Source of the DNA: CAYQUL01 sp964568925
GTDB lineage: Bacteria > Patescibacteriota > Microgenomatia > UBA8517
Direction of reading: 5' to 3'
Assembly: GCA_964568925.1 (NCBI GenBank)
Contig: CAZMSJ010000013.1
Location: forward strand, 1-28,530
DNA: 28,530 nt
How positions within the stretch are numbered: position 1 is the stretch's first letter; each line of letters starts with the position of its first letter. A program made the translations under genes and the position numbers. Shown one piece after another: positions 1 to 7,377 of the stretch. The notes beneath the pieces were generated by a model. The model had not been told where the DNA came from. It saw nothing but the letters and a program-made list of their open reading frames with translations, and did no database searches.

Positions 1-1
1 A

Positions 2-136
2 ACCGAGATTGATTTCCAATCAATGATTAACATTAGACCTCATGACAACAATATGAGTAATATTATTGCAAACCCCGACATACAAAACGAATATTCTTCT
101 CTTACCAAATCTTTCTTTAAACTCCTCTATGAATAA
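2..136 (+). CDS. C-terminal end of an unidentified protein (5' truncated by window)
   Basis: An open frame runs from the first full codon at position 2 to a TAA at 134-136, giving about 44 residues with ordinary composition and no recognisable domain. The beginning lies outside the window. Its stop codon is inside an ATGAATAA overlap with the next small gene, a classic coupled arrangement, which is the main reason to believe it is coding. An alternative is that it and the next frame are one gene broken by a frameshift near 130. Family unknown. Confidence 0.45.
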   Translation, partial: TEIDFQSMINIRPHDNNMSNIIANPDIQNEYSSLTKSFFKLLYE

Positions 137-404
137 TCTTAAGTTTAAATTACTTTCTCTCTCAAATGACCTTGGTAGAATCTCAGTAAGTATTCATAGA
201 GATTCAACTGAAGCAGCAAAACGGTTTTGTGAAGAAGGGGTTAAATACTGCCAAACGCCAGACAGTACTCTTCCCATCTATATCAGAGATATCTTGTCAT
301 CTCTCAAATCTGAACTCGTACACAAACAAATTTCGGCCGTAGATGGTGAACGATATTTAGTAAGAAGTATTCAACTTCAAAATTTTGCACTTAAGGAATT
401 ATAA
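129..404 (+). CDS. Small hypothetical protein, 91 aa
   Basis: I do not recognise this protein. It is mostly helical, soluble-looking and without signal peptide or membrane segment; it contains two cysteines in its middle part. I chose the ATG at 129 over the upstream TTG at 66 because the preceding frame stops at 136, so ATG and TAA overlap (ATGAATAA) and translation is probably coupled; there is no good Shine-Dalgarno sequence before either start. It ends just before a strong GC hairpin at 410-428, so it is the last gene of a + strand transcript that begins outside the window. Confidence 0.5.
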   Translation: MNNLKFKLLSLSNDLGRISVSIHRDSTEAAKRFCEEGVKYCQTPDSTLPIYIRDILSSLKSELVHKQISAVDGERYLVRSIQLQNFALKEL

Positions 405-409
405 AATAT

Positions 410-439
410 GGCGCTCACGACGAGCGCCAAAACTTTTTC
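410..439 (+). terminator. Rho-independent terminator, probably bidirectional
   Basis: A perfect 7-bp stem GGCGCTC / GAGCGCC (410-416 and 422-428) with a 5-nt loop is followed on the + strand by AAAACTTTTT and preceded by an A-rich stretch. It lies between the convergent genes ending at 404 (+) and 439 (-), so it can stop transcription from both sides. Confidence 0.7.
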
Positions 440-768
440 TATGCAAGAAACGGTTCCTGATCATAAATGATCGCACAAATCTGTGCAGCAAGATGCCGCA
501 TTTGTGTCTCATCAAGCTGACCTAGAATCATTCCATCAAACAGTGAATAGAGAATGTCTTTCACTTGATCAAACGTCGGCTCTGGGTGATTCTTCCACCA
601 ACTAAGAAAATCTTCCGTATAGGTTACGTACTCTGCTTGCTGATGGTCGGCGTCCCAGATTAAATGCAAAATATCAGCACGATGTATTTCATCGTATATC
701 GCGTTTTCCGAAGGAGTATGCATCGCCTGAAACACAATCATGCGGTCATAATCAGTTTTGTATGCCAC
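439..768 (-). CDS. Hypothetical acidic protein, 109 aa
   Basis: Unrecognised soluble protein, rich in Asp/Glu, Trp and His, with no signal peptide or transmembrane segment. The start is a GTG at 768; a clear GGAGG lies about 10 nt upstream (779-783), which decides the start despite the non-ATG codon. It sits 47 nt downstream of the glycosyltransferase gene on the same strand and could be co-transcribed with it, but nothing in the sequence links their functions. Confidence 0.7.
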   Translation of the reverse strand: MAYKTDYDRMIVFQAMHTPSENAIYDEIHRADILHLIWDADHQQAEYVTYTEDFLSWWKNHPEPTFDQVKDILYSLFDGMILGQLDETQMRHLAAQICAIIYDQEPFLA

Positions 769-815
769 CTGTCTTCTACCTCCGCAACGAAATAATTACC
801 GATAGAACCAGTATA

Positions 816-2018
816 TTATGAAGTTACTTCCTTATACACTGAATGAAGTTTTGAGGCGGCTTTGTCCCATGAACAACTGCTTACTTCTTTATTTCCATTC
901 TTACTCATTTCCTGTTTTAAGCATGGGTGCTCAATAACAGACAATACTTTGTCTGCCATTTCATCAACATCCCAAAAGTCCATCTTCATCGCATGCAGGA
1001 TAACTTCTGAAGCGCCTGACTGTTTACTCATAATGACGGGAGTTCCATGCAACAAACTCTCTAGTGGTGTAATACCAAACGGCTCTGAAACTGAAGGCAT
1101 CACAAAGACATCAGCACTGTGATACACACGAGAGAGTGCTTCACCTCGGAGGAAGCCTACAAACAAAATATTTTTTGAAAGATTAAGCTCTGCTGCCATC
1201 TGCATAATTTTTCCCTCCATGTCCCCACTTCCAGCAATGACAAACATTGTCTTTGGGTTATATTCAAGAATTCTTTTTGCTGCATAGAGAAAATAATCAG
1301 GTCCCTTCTGAAGCGTTAGTCGTCCGACAAACAATACAATTTTGTATCCTGCATTTTTAAGTGCTTCAATTCCAAAATCATCTTCATTTTTCGCAGGATA
1401 ATCTTTTGATTCAATTCCGTTGTGCACCACTGAAATTTTCTCAGCAGGAATACCATAGTGCTCCATTACTAAATTTTTCGTGAAGTCACTTACTGTTATC
1501 ACTTTGTCAGCTGCTTCCATACCAGCCTTTTCAACCTTGTATACATCCTGGTTTACCCCACCACCTCCACGGTCAAACTCAGTTGCATGAACATGAACAA
1601 CAAGAGGCTTCCCAGTCACTCGTTTTGCCTCAATTCCAGCTGGAAAACTTAACCAATCGTGAGCGTGTATTACATCAAACTCTTCTTTTAAAGCGATATC
1701 TTTTGCTCGCATTGCGTAGCGCATTACTTCTTCAAAAAGATTGTTGCCATAAATTGAGGATCCCATTTGTCGAACAACAGAGCCATATTGCTCGCTTGTC
1801 ACATAAGGAGTTAGCAGTGCATCAACCGTACGTACGGTTATAAATACATTATCTGCAAATACGAAGCGAAAACTCTCATCTGTCGTTACCTTTTTTGGAA
1901 GAACAAAGATCACTTCAACCCCCGTTTCTGAAAGCGCACGAGACAAGCCTTGGCAGGCCACACCTAACCCTCCGCTATTGTGAGGAGGAAACTCCCATCC
2001 AAACATCAAGACTTTCAT
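816..2018 (-). CDS. GT-B glycosyltransferase, family 4/5-like (glycogen-synthase-like)
   Basis: A 400-aa cytoplasmic glycosyltransferase that transfers a sugar from a nucleotide-sugar donor. The N-terminal Rossmann half opens with a hydrophobic strand and the GGLG loop (about residues 16-19) typical of GT5/GT4 enzymes, followed by HAHDW near residue 118. The C-terminal half has FVGRLTLQKG (about 230) and the donor-site motif FGITPLESLLHG (about 314), whose Glu is the usual nucleotide-sugar contact. GGLG and HAHDW recall glycogen/starch synthases, but the length fits GT4 better, so donor and acceptor are left open. Possible roles are storage glucan or surface glycan synthesis. A TATAGT hexamer about 33 nt upstream of the ATG may be its -10; no Shine-Dalgarno is evident. 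Confidence 0.85.
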   Translation of the reverse strand: MKVLMFGWEFPPHNSGGLGVACQGLSRALSETGVEVIFVLPKKVTTDESFRFVFADNVFITVRTVDALLTPYVTSEQYGSVVRQMGSSIYGNNLFEEVMRYAMRAKDIALKEEFDVIHAHDWLSFPAGIEAKRVTGKPLVVHVHATEFDRGGGGVNQDVYKVEKAGMEAADKVITVSDFTKNLVMEHYGIPAEKISVVHNGIESKDYPAKNEDDFGIEALKNAGYKIVLFVGRLTLQKGPDYFLYAAKRILEYNPKTMFVIAGSGDMEGKIMQMAAELNLSKNILFVGFLRGEALSRVYHSADVFVMPSVSEPFGITPLESLLHGTPVIMSKQSGASEVILHAMKMDFWDVDEMADKVLSVIEHPCLKQEMSKNGNKEVSSCSWDKAASKLHSVYKEVTS

Positions 2019-2099
2019 TTGTTTCTTATTGGTTCATGCGTAATTTCACTATACCCCAAGGAGCCGGTTCAAGAAAGTGTTCTTAGGTACACAACAAAA

Positions 2100-2651
2100 T
2101 TAAAAAACGAAACCTAAAAGAAGAATCGGTATCGCCTGTGCGTATACATAGAGTTTCTGTTGAGATGTTGGAACTAAGACCATATTTGTTTTCTCCCAGC
2201 GAGAAAATGTTCCATATCCAGCCAGATCAACTAATTGATCAACAAACAAATGAAGCATGAAAGACAAGACAATTCCCCGCCCTAAGATACTACCTGAGGA
2301 GGTAACAACTAAAAAGGCAAAAACGATAAACAATAATTGAAAGAATATATTGTGGAAAATAAGTTCACGACGCTCATCACGAGTTGCATATAAAAGCGTA
2401 AACAAGTCTGAGAAATTTCTCCCTGCAAGCTTTTGTGCTACTCGTTGGCTCGTTAACTCTTGTGGTCGCAAATAGAGCGCATATATTAAGTGGTCAATAT
2501 CAGGCAAGTACATGGCAATTGCCCCACCTATGACAAAAGGAAGAAGAGTTGGAATGGTGATATACCCTTTGACTAAACAAATTAAAGCAAAGACGACGAT
2601 CGTTGAAACTAAGTGAATGATCACTTCTTTTTTTACATTCCATTGCAACAT
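2100..2651 (-). CDS. YdjM/DUF457-like integral membrane protein (putative metal-dependent hydrolase family)
   Basis: A membrane protein of 183 aa with about four hydrophobic segments. It carries PDIDH (residues 50-54), a His in RRELIFHN (about 100) and HLFVDQ (about 134-139); these scattered Asp/His residues are the hallmark of the YdjM/DUF457 family, annotated as membrane-bound metal-dependent hydrolases although the reaction is not established. A longer reading frame reaches 2762, but it would overlap the upstream gene and begins with a highly charged stretch. The ATG at 2651 is preferred because a promoter (TTGAGT, 17 nt, TACGAT) lies exactly upstream with only 6 nt between the -10 and the ATG. 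Confidence 0.7.
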   Translation of the reverse strand: MLQWNVKKEVIIHLVSTIVVFALICLVKGYITIPTLLPFVIGGAIAMYLPDIDHLIYALYLRPQELTSQRVAQKLAGRNFSDLFTLLYATRDERRELIFHNIFFQLLFIVFAFLVVTSSGSILGRGIVLSFMLHLFVDQLVDLAGYGTFSRWEKTNMVLVPTSQQKLYVYAQAIPILLLGFVF

Positions 2652-2657
2652 AATTCT

Positions 2658-2686
2658 ATCGTAGCAGAGTACACTTGCTGACTCAA
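2658..2686 (-). promoter_or_regulatory. Sigma70-type promoter of the YdjM-like gene, leaderless
   Basis: On the - strand, TTGAGT (2686-2681), a 17-nt spacer and TACGAT (2663-2658) are followed after 6 nt by the ATG at 2651. A start about 7 nt after the -10 would put the transcript's 5' end at the start codon. Confidence 0.6.
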
Positions 2687-2692
2687 ATGAAG

Positions 2693-3010
2693 TTATTCTG
2701 TGCTCTCTTTTTGAAGCTTTTCTTTCTCTTTCGCCTTCTCTTTTAATTGCTTTAATTTCCACATAAAAAGACGCCCCTTGGAATTAGCGTTGTGTGCATC
2801 CTTCACAAAACTGCGTGCAGACTCAATTAATCCTCGTGGTGTCGTCTTAGCCAATTTTATGTACAAGGCTTTGTGTGCCATATCCTGAAGCTCTTCAGCA
2901 AGCTCATAGCCAAACTGTTGAAACTCCCGAGAGATATATTTGTCTTCCTCAACTTTAAACCGATCAAGAACTGATGATATTGTTTGAAAATCTCCCTTTG
3001 CTTGAGCCAT
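2693..3010 (-). CDS. Hypothetical helical protein, 105 aa
   Basis: Unrecognised, predicted almost wholly alpha-helical, with a Lys/Glu-rich C-terminal tail (the last 20 residues or so) that could be coiled coil or nucleic-acid contacting. No membrane segment. The ATG at 3010 is chosen rather than an earlier in-frame codon at 3028, because a perfect TATAAT occupies 3022-3017 and so the region upstream is promoter, not coding. It ends 41 nt before the start of the YdjM-like gene, which has its own promoter. Confidence 0.7.
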   Translation of the reverse strand: MAQAKGDFQTISSVLDRFKVEEDKYISREFQQFGYELAEELQDMAHKALYIKLAKTTPRGLIESARSFVKDAHNANSKGRLFMWKLKQLKEKAKEKEKLQKESTE

Positions 3011-3016
3011 ACAGGC

Positions 3017-3022
3017 ATTATA
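3017..3022 (-). promoter_or_regulatory. -10 element TATAAT, leaderless start
   Basis: A perfect TATAAT on the - strand ends 6 nt before the ATG at 3010. No convincing -35 is seen because the preceding terminator (3028-3055) fills that position. Transcription would start at or next to the A of the ATG. Confidence 0.65.
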
Positions 3023-3027
3023 GCGCA

Positions 3028-3055
3028 CAAAAATGGGAGGGGTGTTTCCCCTCCC
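3028..3055 (-). terminator. Rho-independent terminator
   Basis: Stem GGGAGGGG / CCCCTCCC (8 bp, perfect; 3055-3048 and 3042-3035) with a 5-nt loop, followed on the - strand by ATTTTTG. It ends the transcript of the small membrane protein that stops at 3063 and abuts the promoter of the next gene. Confidence 0.85.
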
Positions 3056-3062
3056 GAGAGTC

Positions 3063-3326
3063 CTAGTGCTGTTTCCTGTCGTATTTCATTTTCAAGGTAA
3101 TAATCCCAGCGGTAAAAATCACATAGACAAACGCATATGCGGTGACTATGAACCGAACGTCACGTGGATAGTCCATAAGCCAAATGAAAAAACCTGCAAT
3201 TATAAAGTTGAATACACCAACAGACATTGCAATTCCTTTTGACTGTAATCTGAAAAGAAATACCCCTTCAACGAGCAAACAAATAATAAGAATTATCGTG
3301 AGCAACTGAAACCCGGTATATATCAT
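3063..3326 (-). CDS. Small integral membrane protein, 87 aa, three predicted TM helices
   Basis: Hydrophobic segments lie at about residues 5-26, 31-46 and 55-75, with a short basic C-terminal tail; no known family is recognised. The ATG at 3326 has a very good Shine-Dalgarno sequence (GAGGAGT about 7 nt upstream), which is why the in-frame codon at 3371 is not used. It follows pth by 61 nt on the same strand and is closed by the strong terminator at 3028-3055, so it is the last gene of the pth transcript or a single-gene unit. Confidence 0.75.
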   Translation of the reverse strand: MIYTGFQLLTIILIICLLVEGVFLFRLQSKGIAMSVGVFNFIIAGFFIWLMDYPRDVRFIVTAYAFVYVIFTAGIITLKMKYDRKQH

Positions 3327-3387
3327 TGAAAACACTCCTCTATGGCAACAATGGACAAAGTATACAAACATTCCTACTAAAAATAAA

Positions 3388-3912
3388 TTATAAGTTTTGA
3401 GATTGGAGATTTGAAATAATGGAGCTAAAAACTGGAGTAAGAGCCTGAATTTCTTCCTTCAAAAACTTTTGTAGCACATATGCCTCCCCTGGCATACGGT
3501 TAGCCAGATCTCGATTGTCCACACCAATGCGAATTCGATAAAAACCTTTTGTACCAAGCTCTAATTCAACTGAGTTAACCCCATTATGTATTTTGGGACC
3601 TACTTCATATTGAATTTTATATTCACCTAAACGAATATCGAGGTCATCGTGAACAAGATATAACCCAGTTGGAATATCTATGTGGTAGTGGTCAACTAAT
3701 TTTCGAGCTGCAATTCCTGAAGAATTCATAAAGGTCTGAGGTTTTGCAAAAAGAAGATCTTTATCTTTAGCAACTTCAGAATCAGTGTATTTGTCACGAG
3801 AGAAGGTTGTACCAAACCCCATGGCAAAGGCATCAACAAACATAAAACCCACGTTGTGACGTGTGAATGTGTATTCTGTACCTGGATTACCTAAACCAAT
3901 AAAAAGTTTCAT
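3388..3912 (-). CDS. pth: Peptidyl-tRNA hydrolase (Pth)
   Basis: Releases peptides from peptidyl-tRNA that drops off ribosomes, recycling tRNA in the cytoplasm. The 174-aa product has the N-terminal GLGNPG signature (6-11), the catalytic His in RHN (His19), KPQTFMNSSG (57-66, including the tRNA-contacting Asn) and the VHDDLD motif with the Asp that orients the His (about 87-92). The usual GxAGHNG loop is altered to VGPKIHNG (104-111): the key His-Asn is kept but the small residues before it are replaced. It is a little shorter than the usual 185-195 aa. The start is fixed by a TACAAT hexamer ending 6 nt before the ATG. Confidence 0.93.
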   Translation of the reverse strand: MKLFIGLGNPGTEYTFTRHNVGFMFVDAFAMGFGTTFSRDKYTDSEVAKDKDLLFAKPQTFMNSSGIAARKLVDHYHIDIPTGLYLVHDDLDIRLGEYKIQYEVGPKIHNGVNSVELELGTKGFYRIRIGVDNRDLANRMPGEAYVLQKFLKEEIQALTPVFSSIISNLQSQNL

Positions 3913-3918
3913 GAGTTG

Positions 3919-3924
3919 ATTGTA
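3919..3924 (-). promoter_or_regulatory. -10 element TACAAT of pth, leaderless start
   Basis: TACAAT on the - strand ends 6 nt before the pth ATG at 3912. A -35 is not obvious because the upstream terminator (3935-3964) lies there. Confidence 0.6.
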
Positions 3925-3934
3925 CCATTAGGCA

Positions 3935-3964
3935 CAAAAAAATGGGCAGGATGGTATCCTGCCC
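3935..3964 (-). terminator. Rho-independent terminator
   Basis: Perfect 9-bp stem GGGCAGGAT / ATCCTGCCC with a 3-nt loop, followed on the - strand by ATTTTTTTG. It ends the TPM/LemA operon 23 nt after the LemA-like stop codon. Confidence 0.9.
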
Positions 3965-3986
3965 AAAAGGCAATACTAACAGTAAG

Positions 3987-4664
3987 TTACTTAGGCGCGG
4001 TAGGCGCGATCGGATTGGTAATTGGCTTACCAGCAGATGCACCTTGATATGCAGTCAGCTGTGCCGGTAAATCTGATAGACCGAGATCGTTGACAATCTT
4101 CGCTACAACTTCGTTCCCTACTTTGGAGCGAATCGTATTGTAGTCGGCGACTGCTTCATTCCAGTCGATACCAGCGGCTTGAATACTGTTCATAGCTTCA
4201 TTAACAGTATCCATAAGAGCCATCGTGATCGAAGGATCGAGACGAATGTCTGAGATAGCGCTGCTATACGCATTGATCTTGGAAGTAAACATTGGAATCG
4301 AAGATGAAGGAAGTAATCCTTTATCTTGCAAAACAGCAATATCAACAACCGCAGGATCGTTCGTCTTTGCAGCGTCGTATCCAGATTTACTGTCCGTAAA
4401 TGACTGTTCGACACCAGCCCAAGCTGCAATAAATTCAGCATTGCTTGCATTTGCAGCAGTAACGACCTGATTATTCGTCTGAATCTTCGTGTAGCCGGTA
4501 TCAACAATCAGCTGGAAATTTGACTGAAATTTCGATACGTTAATGACCGAGGCCTTCATCTCTTCATAACTGCTCACCGCATTTTGAGCGGCACTGCAGC
4601 CAGTAGCCAAAACGGTAATAACAATCAGGAGAACGAGAGCACCAAACAGCTTGATCTTTTTCAT
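3987..4664 (-). CDS. LemA-like lipoprotein (divergent)
   Basis: A 225-aa exported protein with a lipoprotein signal peptide: basic start MKKIK, a hydrophobic core and a lipobox LATGC with Cys23 as the lipidation site. The rest is helical, ending with a Pro-rich tail. The C-terminal third (AVADYNTIRSKVGNEVV, about 170-186) resembles the end of LemA proteins, where a helix containing AVxxYN precedes the tail; the N-terminal LemA signature is much less clear, so this is a divergent member or an analogue. It lies 46 nt downstream of a TPM-domain gene; LemA and TPM (YgcG) genes are commonly paired in bacteria, which supports the call. AAGGA about 7 nt before the ATG is its Shine-Dalgarno. Function of LemA proteins is not settled. 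Confidence 0.6.
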   Translation of the reverse strand: MKKIKLFGALVLLIVITVLATGCSAAQNAVSSYEEMKASVINVSKFQSNFQLIVDTGYTKIQTNNQVVTAANASNAEFIAAWAGVEQSFTDSKSGYDAAKTNDPAVVDIAVLQDKGLLPSSSIPMFTSKINAYSSAISDIRLDPSITMALMDTVNEAMNSIQAAGIDWNEAVADYNTIRSKVGNEVVAKIVNDLGLSDLPAQLTAYQGASAGKPITNPIAPTAPK

Positions 4665-4710
4665 GTTGATTCCTTGTTTATTGATTATTTGACTGAATTA
4701 AAACGGAAAA

Positions 4711-5607
4711 CTAGTTTCCTCGAACTGTACCACCACCACCGGAGCCACTATGGCCACTGCTTGATGATGACGAGGATGAATATGATGAACGAGATGACGA
4801 ACTTCCAGAACTCGGCCAATTTTCAAGTATAAAAAGCATAAGCCGAAACGGCCACGCCATACTATAAAAACTGGTCTTATTCCCGAACATCGCGCCAAAT
4901 GAAAAAATCGTCTCTGAGACCAGAACCAACGCGGTAAAAATACCGATAAGTGCCCATACAAGCCCCATTGGATACTCCTCACTTTTTTGAGGTGTTGATC
5001 CATATACAGGCTGTACAGGATTTGATGGCTGATATTTTGACCTCGCGTAAGTCTCTAAATTCGTAGCGATAGCCAAAACTGAGTCATCAAGGCTCTTGGT
5101 TTTCTGGTAAGTGTCTTCACCGATACGATTAATTGGAGTTAGCCCTTGTGCCGTTAAGGCGGGTAAACCCAACCCAACTGCATAGTGCACATCCAATTTC
5201 TCGCCATCTTGCAGTACAAGAAAGACGAGCCCATTGTTTTTGCGATCGCCATCAGGCATTCCAAGACCCATATACCGTAAAAACCGCTCAGCATATGCTG
5301 TTGGTTGCGGTACGGCGCTCGGGATACAAAGAACGATCGTTTGGGCAATACGGTCGGCATTCAAGTTTTCAAGAACGCGGTCAACTTCTTTGGTTGTGGC
5401 ATCACTCACTGAGCAATTCACAATCCAATAGTTGATTTTCTTACTGACCGGAACAGGAAACTGTGGCTGACTATCAAGTGGCCGCGTTTCCACAGTATAT
5501 TGTGGTTGCGGGTTCACCTGGTTCATAAAATAGGAGCTCAAATCTGAGATCCTAGTCCACAGAAAGATACAAACAAGAAATACGAGCAAACCAACAAAGC
5601 GTTTCAT
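4711..5607 (-). CDS. TPM-domain membrane protein (YgcG/TLP18.3-Psb32-MOLO-1 family)
   Basis: A 298-aa membrane protein. A signal anchor covers residues 4-20, a TPM domain about 60-190 (including SLDDSVLAIATNLE near its end), and a second hydrophobic region about 214-236, with a third weaker one near 250-262. The tail (about 265-298) is a Ser/Gly run ending in GGGG, as in YgcG proteins. TPM domains are extracytoplasmic and are linked to membrane-protein maintenance; phosphatase activity is claimed only for some. It heads an operon with the LemA-like lipoprotein. AGGAG lies about 12 nt before the ATG, and a consensus promoter lies at 5710-5682. Confidence 0.8.
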   Translation of the reverse strand: MKRFVGLLVFLVCIFLWTRISDLSSYFMNQVNPQPQYTVETRPLDSQPQFPVPVSKKINYWIVNCSVSDATTKEVDRVLENLNADRIAQTIVLCIPSAVPQPTAYAERFLRYMGLGMPDGDRKNNGLVFLVLQDGEKLDVHYAVGLGLPALTAQGLTPINRIGEDTYQKTKSLDDSVLAIATNLETYARSKYQPSNPVQPVYGSTPQKSEEYPMGLVWALIGIFTALVLVSETIFSFGAMFGNKTSFYSMAWPFRLMLFILENWPSSGSSSSRSSYSSSSSSSSGHSGSGGGGTVRGN

Positions 5608-5654
5608 GTGTTCGCTATCTCTCCTGATAACTTACTGATAGATTGTCAAAGGTC

Positions 5655-5669
5655 GCGAGAAAATCTCGC
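5655..5669 (-). promoter_or_regulatory. 5'-UTR hairpin of the TPM operon
   Basis: GCGAGA / TCTCGC forms a perfect 6-bp stem with a 3-nt loop between the mapped promoter (5710-5682) and the Shine-Dalgarno. No T-run follows, so it is not a terminator; it could stabilise the leader or bind a regulator. Confidence 0.35.
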
Positions 5670-5681
5670 CAAACGAACAAA

Positions 5682-5710
5682 AATATATCATAAAATGTAT
5701 AAAGTGTCAA
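5682..5710 (-). promoter_or_regulatory. Consensus sigma70 promoter of the TPM/LemA operon
   Basis: TTGACA (5710-5705), a 17-nt spacer and TATATT (5687-5682) on the - strand. Expected start is near 5675, giving an untranslated leader of about 70 nt, much longer than for most genes here. Confidence 0.8.
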
Positions 5711-5731
5711 CACTATGGGAATATTAGGCAC

Positions 5732-5759
5732 AAAAATAGGGCTGCGGCATGCAGCCCTA
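5732..5759 (-). terminator. Rho-independent terminator
   Basis: Perfect 8-bp stem AGGGCTGC / GCAGCCCT with a 5-nt loop, then ATTTTTG on the - strand. It begins 10 nt after the stop of the zinc-ribbon protein and separates it from the TPM operon. Confidence 0.9.
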
Positions 5760-5767
5760 ACAAACTC

Positions 5768-7036
5768 TTATGAGCTTGGATGTACGGGATCATTAACAAG
5801 CATATCAAGGTTATTTAAAACCAGCCTGTATGTTGTATTAGAATCGTACAACATCCAGTCGTTATAACTAACGAAACGAGTATATTGTTTTCCCTCACTG
5901 CTGGTAAGGGTCACGATATAATCCTCATCTTCATTGTCGACCCGTTCGGCCCCAACATTTCGGTAACCTCCTTGAGCAAGAGTAAACTTGCCCCAGAAAG
6001 GCCCAGGGTCAGTTTGACTTGAACCAGAGGTTGAAACAACACGTGCGTTGACCCACTTTTCAATGTCATAGGTGTACCAATCAGAATAAACGGGTTCGTC
6101 ACGATATACTGGCACCGTTTCATATACAGTCTCTTCATGAGAAAGTTCCCGAGGACACATGACATCAACTTCTTCAAAATCACCGTTACCAAGATCCTTG
6201 TTTTTTGTGTCACATTTATAGTATTCAGTACCATCTGAAACAATGACTTGCTTTGGTACTCTCTGGTTGTGATCAAAAACTTGTTTTGTACCCTTCTGTT
6301 TTTGAGAGACTGAGATTTGTCTTCCACCACTTGGCACAGACCAGTCCTCTTCACGAACAGTGTTCACCACCTGAATGTAAATATTTCGTGACCAGCGAAA
6401 GCTTGTTACCTTGGCTGTAACTTCGTGAGTACGAGTTAAGAAAAAGAACAACCCACCAATCACGAGTACAACAGCGACGATAACTAACCACTTCCCAAAG
6501 TTCGAAGCTGATCTACGCTCAAACGATGAGCCATAGGGGCTAATTTCTCGAACTGGGGATGAAAAATCCGAAACAGACGGCGTAGATAAGCTATTCGAGC
6601 TTGAAGAATCAGATGATGATACAAATCCAACTGACTCTGTGCTGATTACCGAATCCACAGTATGAAAAGACGAAGAACCAAGAGTCTCGTCTTTCTCCCC
6701 CAACCGAATTTTTGCTTCTTCAGCTGAATGTGGCGCATCGCCCTGATAAACGTGAGTCTCACGACTTTTGCTTGAACCTCTTGGCGCATCACAATGTACA
6801 CAGATATCGTGATCGTTTGTGTTATCACCTGAACAGCGAGAACATATCCAGTTTGGACCCACCAGTGCTTGCGCGATTTCTTTCGCATCAGTCACAATCT
6901 GGGCGTTTTCAGGCAAATAAAACTTCACATTTGTTGGCCGAGTGGCTTTACAGTTTGGACATAAAAGTGCGGATTTAGGAATGCCCATCGCACCACAATG
7001 CTTACAATCCCAAACTCCATGTCGTATTACACCCAC
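5768..7036 (-). CDS. Double zinc-ribbon single-pass membrane protein
   Basis: A 422-aa protein without a signal peptide. Two treble-clef/RanBP2-like zinc ribbons occupy the N-terminus: Cys11, 14, 26, 29 and Cys65, 68, 79, 82. A Ser-rich low-complexity linker (about 90-178) follows, then one membrane helix (about 182-200) and a 220-residue beta-rich extracytoplasmic region containing a pair of Cys and a YETVPVYRDEPVY element, a type of repeat seen in zinc-ribbon membrane proteins of unknown role. The topology implies cytoplasmic zinc ribbons and an outside sensor or binding domain. GTG start at 7036, decided by AAGGAG 6 nt upstream. Its neighbour, the TPM/LemA operon, suggests a shared envelope role, but a terminator separates them. 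Function unknown. Confidence 0.75.
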   Translation of the reverse strand: MGVIRHGVWDCKHCGAMGIPKSALLCPNCKATRPTNVKFYLPENAQIVTDAKEIAQALVGPNWICSRCSGDNTNDHDICVHCDAPRGSSKSRETHVYQGDAPHSAEEAKIRLGEKDETLGSSSFHTVDSVISTESVGFVSSSDSSSSNSLSTPSVSDFSSPVREISPYGSSFERRSASNFGKWLVIVAVVLVIGGLFFFLTRTHEVTAKVTSFRWSRNIYIQVVNTVREEDWSVPSGGRQISVSQKQKGTKQVFDHNQRVPKQVIVSDGTEYYKCDTKNKDLGNGDFEEVDVMCPRELSHEETVYETVPVYRDEPVYSDWYTYDIEKWVNARVVSTSGSSQTDPGPFWGKFTLAQGGYRNVGAERVDNEDEDYIVTLTSSEGKQYTRFVSYNDWMLYDSNTTYRLVLNNLDMLVNDPVHPSS

Positions 7037-7088
7037 GGATATCTCCTTAAGGTAAATTTAAGAACGTTTTTCAACTAAAACGATAAAA

Positions 7089-7117
7089 ATTGTAGCATAA
7101 AAAGCACAAAAATGCAA
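7089..7117 (-). promoter_or_regulatory. Extended -10 promoter of the zinc-ribbon gene
   Basis: TTGCAT (7117-7112), a 17-nt spacer and TGC-TACAAT (-10 at 7094-7089) on the - strand. The leader to the GTG at 7036 would be about 45 nt. Confidence 0.65.
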
Positions 7118-7136
7118 GATTATGGGTATTAAAGAT

Positions 7137-7154
7137 GCCAGGACTATTCCTGGC
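7137..7154 (-). terminator. Hairpin overlapping a stop codon, weak terminator
   Basis: A perfect 7-bp stem GCCAGGA / TCCTGGC with a 4-nt loop. The TAG of the preceding small gene (7146-7144) lies in the loop, so the last codons form one arm. The following ATCTTTAAT is a poor T-run, so termination would be partial or the hairpin protects the 3' end. Confidence 0.5.
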
Positions 7155-7341
7155 CTCTTGGGGCAACGACAACCTCTTCCTTTCTTTTCTTCTGAATATA
7201 ATTAATGATCTTCCTCATTTCCCCACTGGGAAGAGAGAAGATGGCAAACCAAGACACAATTTCCTGTATTGAGGCAGACTCAAAGTCTGGAGGTTCTGGT
7301 ACTTTGTCCCAAAAAACAGCCTCGTGCTGCAAATCAAGCAT
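7144..7341 (-). CDS. Hypothetical protein, 65 aa
   Basis: Unrecognised soluble protein with a Trp-containing acidic first half and a Lys/Arg-rich C-terminus. The ATG at 7341 is chosen because GGAAAGG sits about 7 nt upstream; a longer frame to 7407 would run into the DNA ligase coding sequence and across a promoter at 7407-7378. It follows the ligase gene by 37 nt and has its own promoter embedded in the ligase 3' end. Confidence 0.6.
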   Translation of the reverse strand: MLDLQHEAVFWDKVPEPPDFESASIQEIVSWFAIFSLPSGEMRKIINYIQKKRKEEVVVAPRGQE

Positions 7342-7377
7342 CGTGAAACCTTTCCTTTCTTGCGCTACTCTGTGGGT

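Noticed and set aside
2652..2762. Longer N-terminus of the YdjM-like protein
   Set aside because: It overlaps the preceding gene and crosses a promoter; the extension is highly charged and unlike the family.
4730..4800. Possible simple DNA repeat
   Set aside because: It is the Ser/Gly-rich tail of the TPM protein, a normal YgcG feature.
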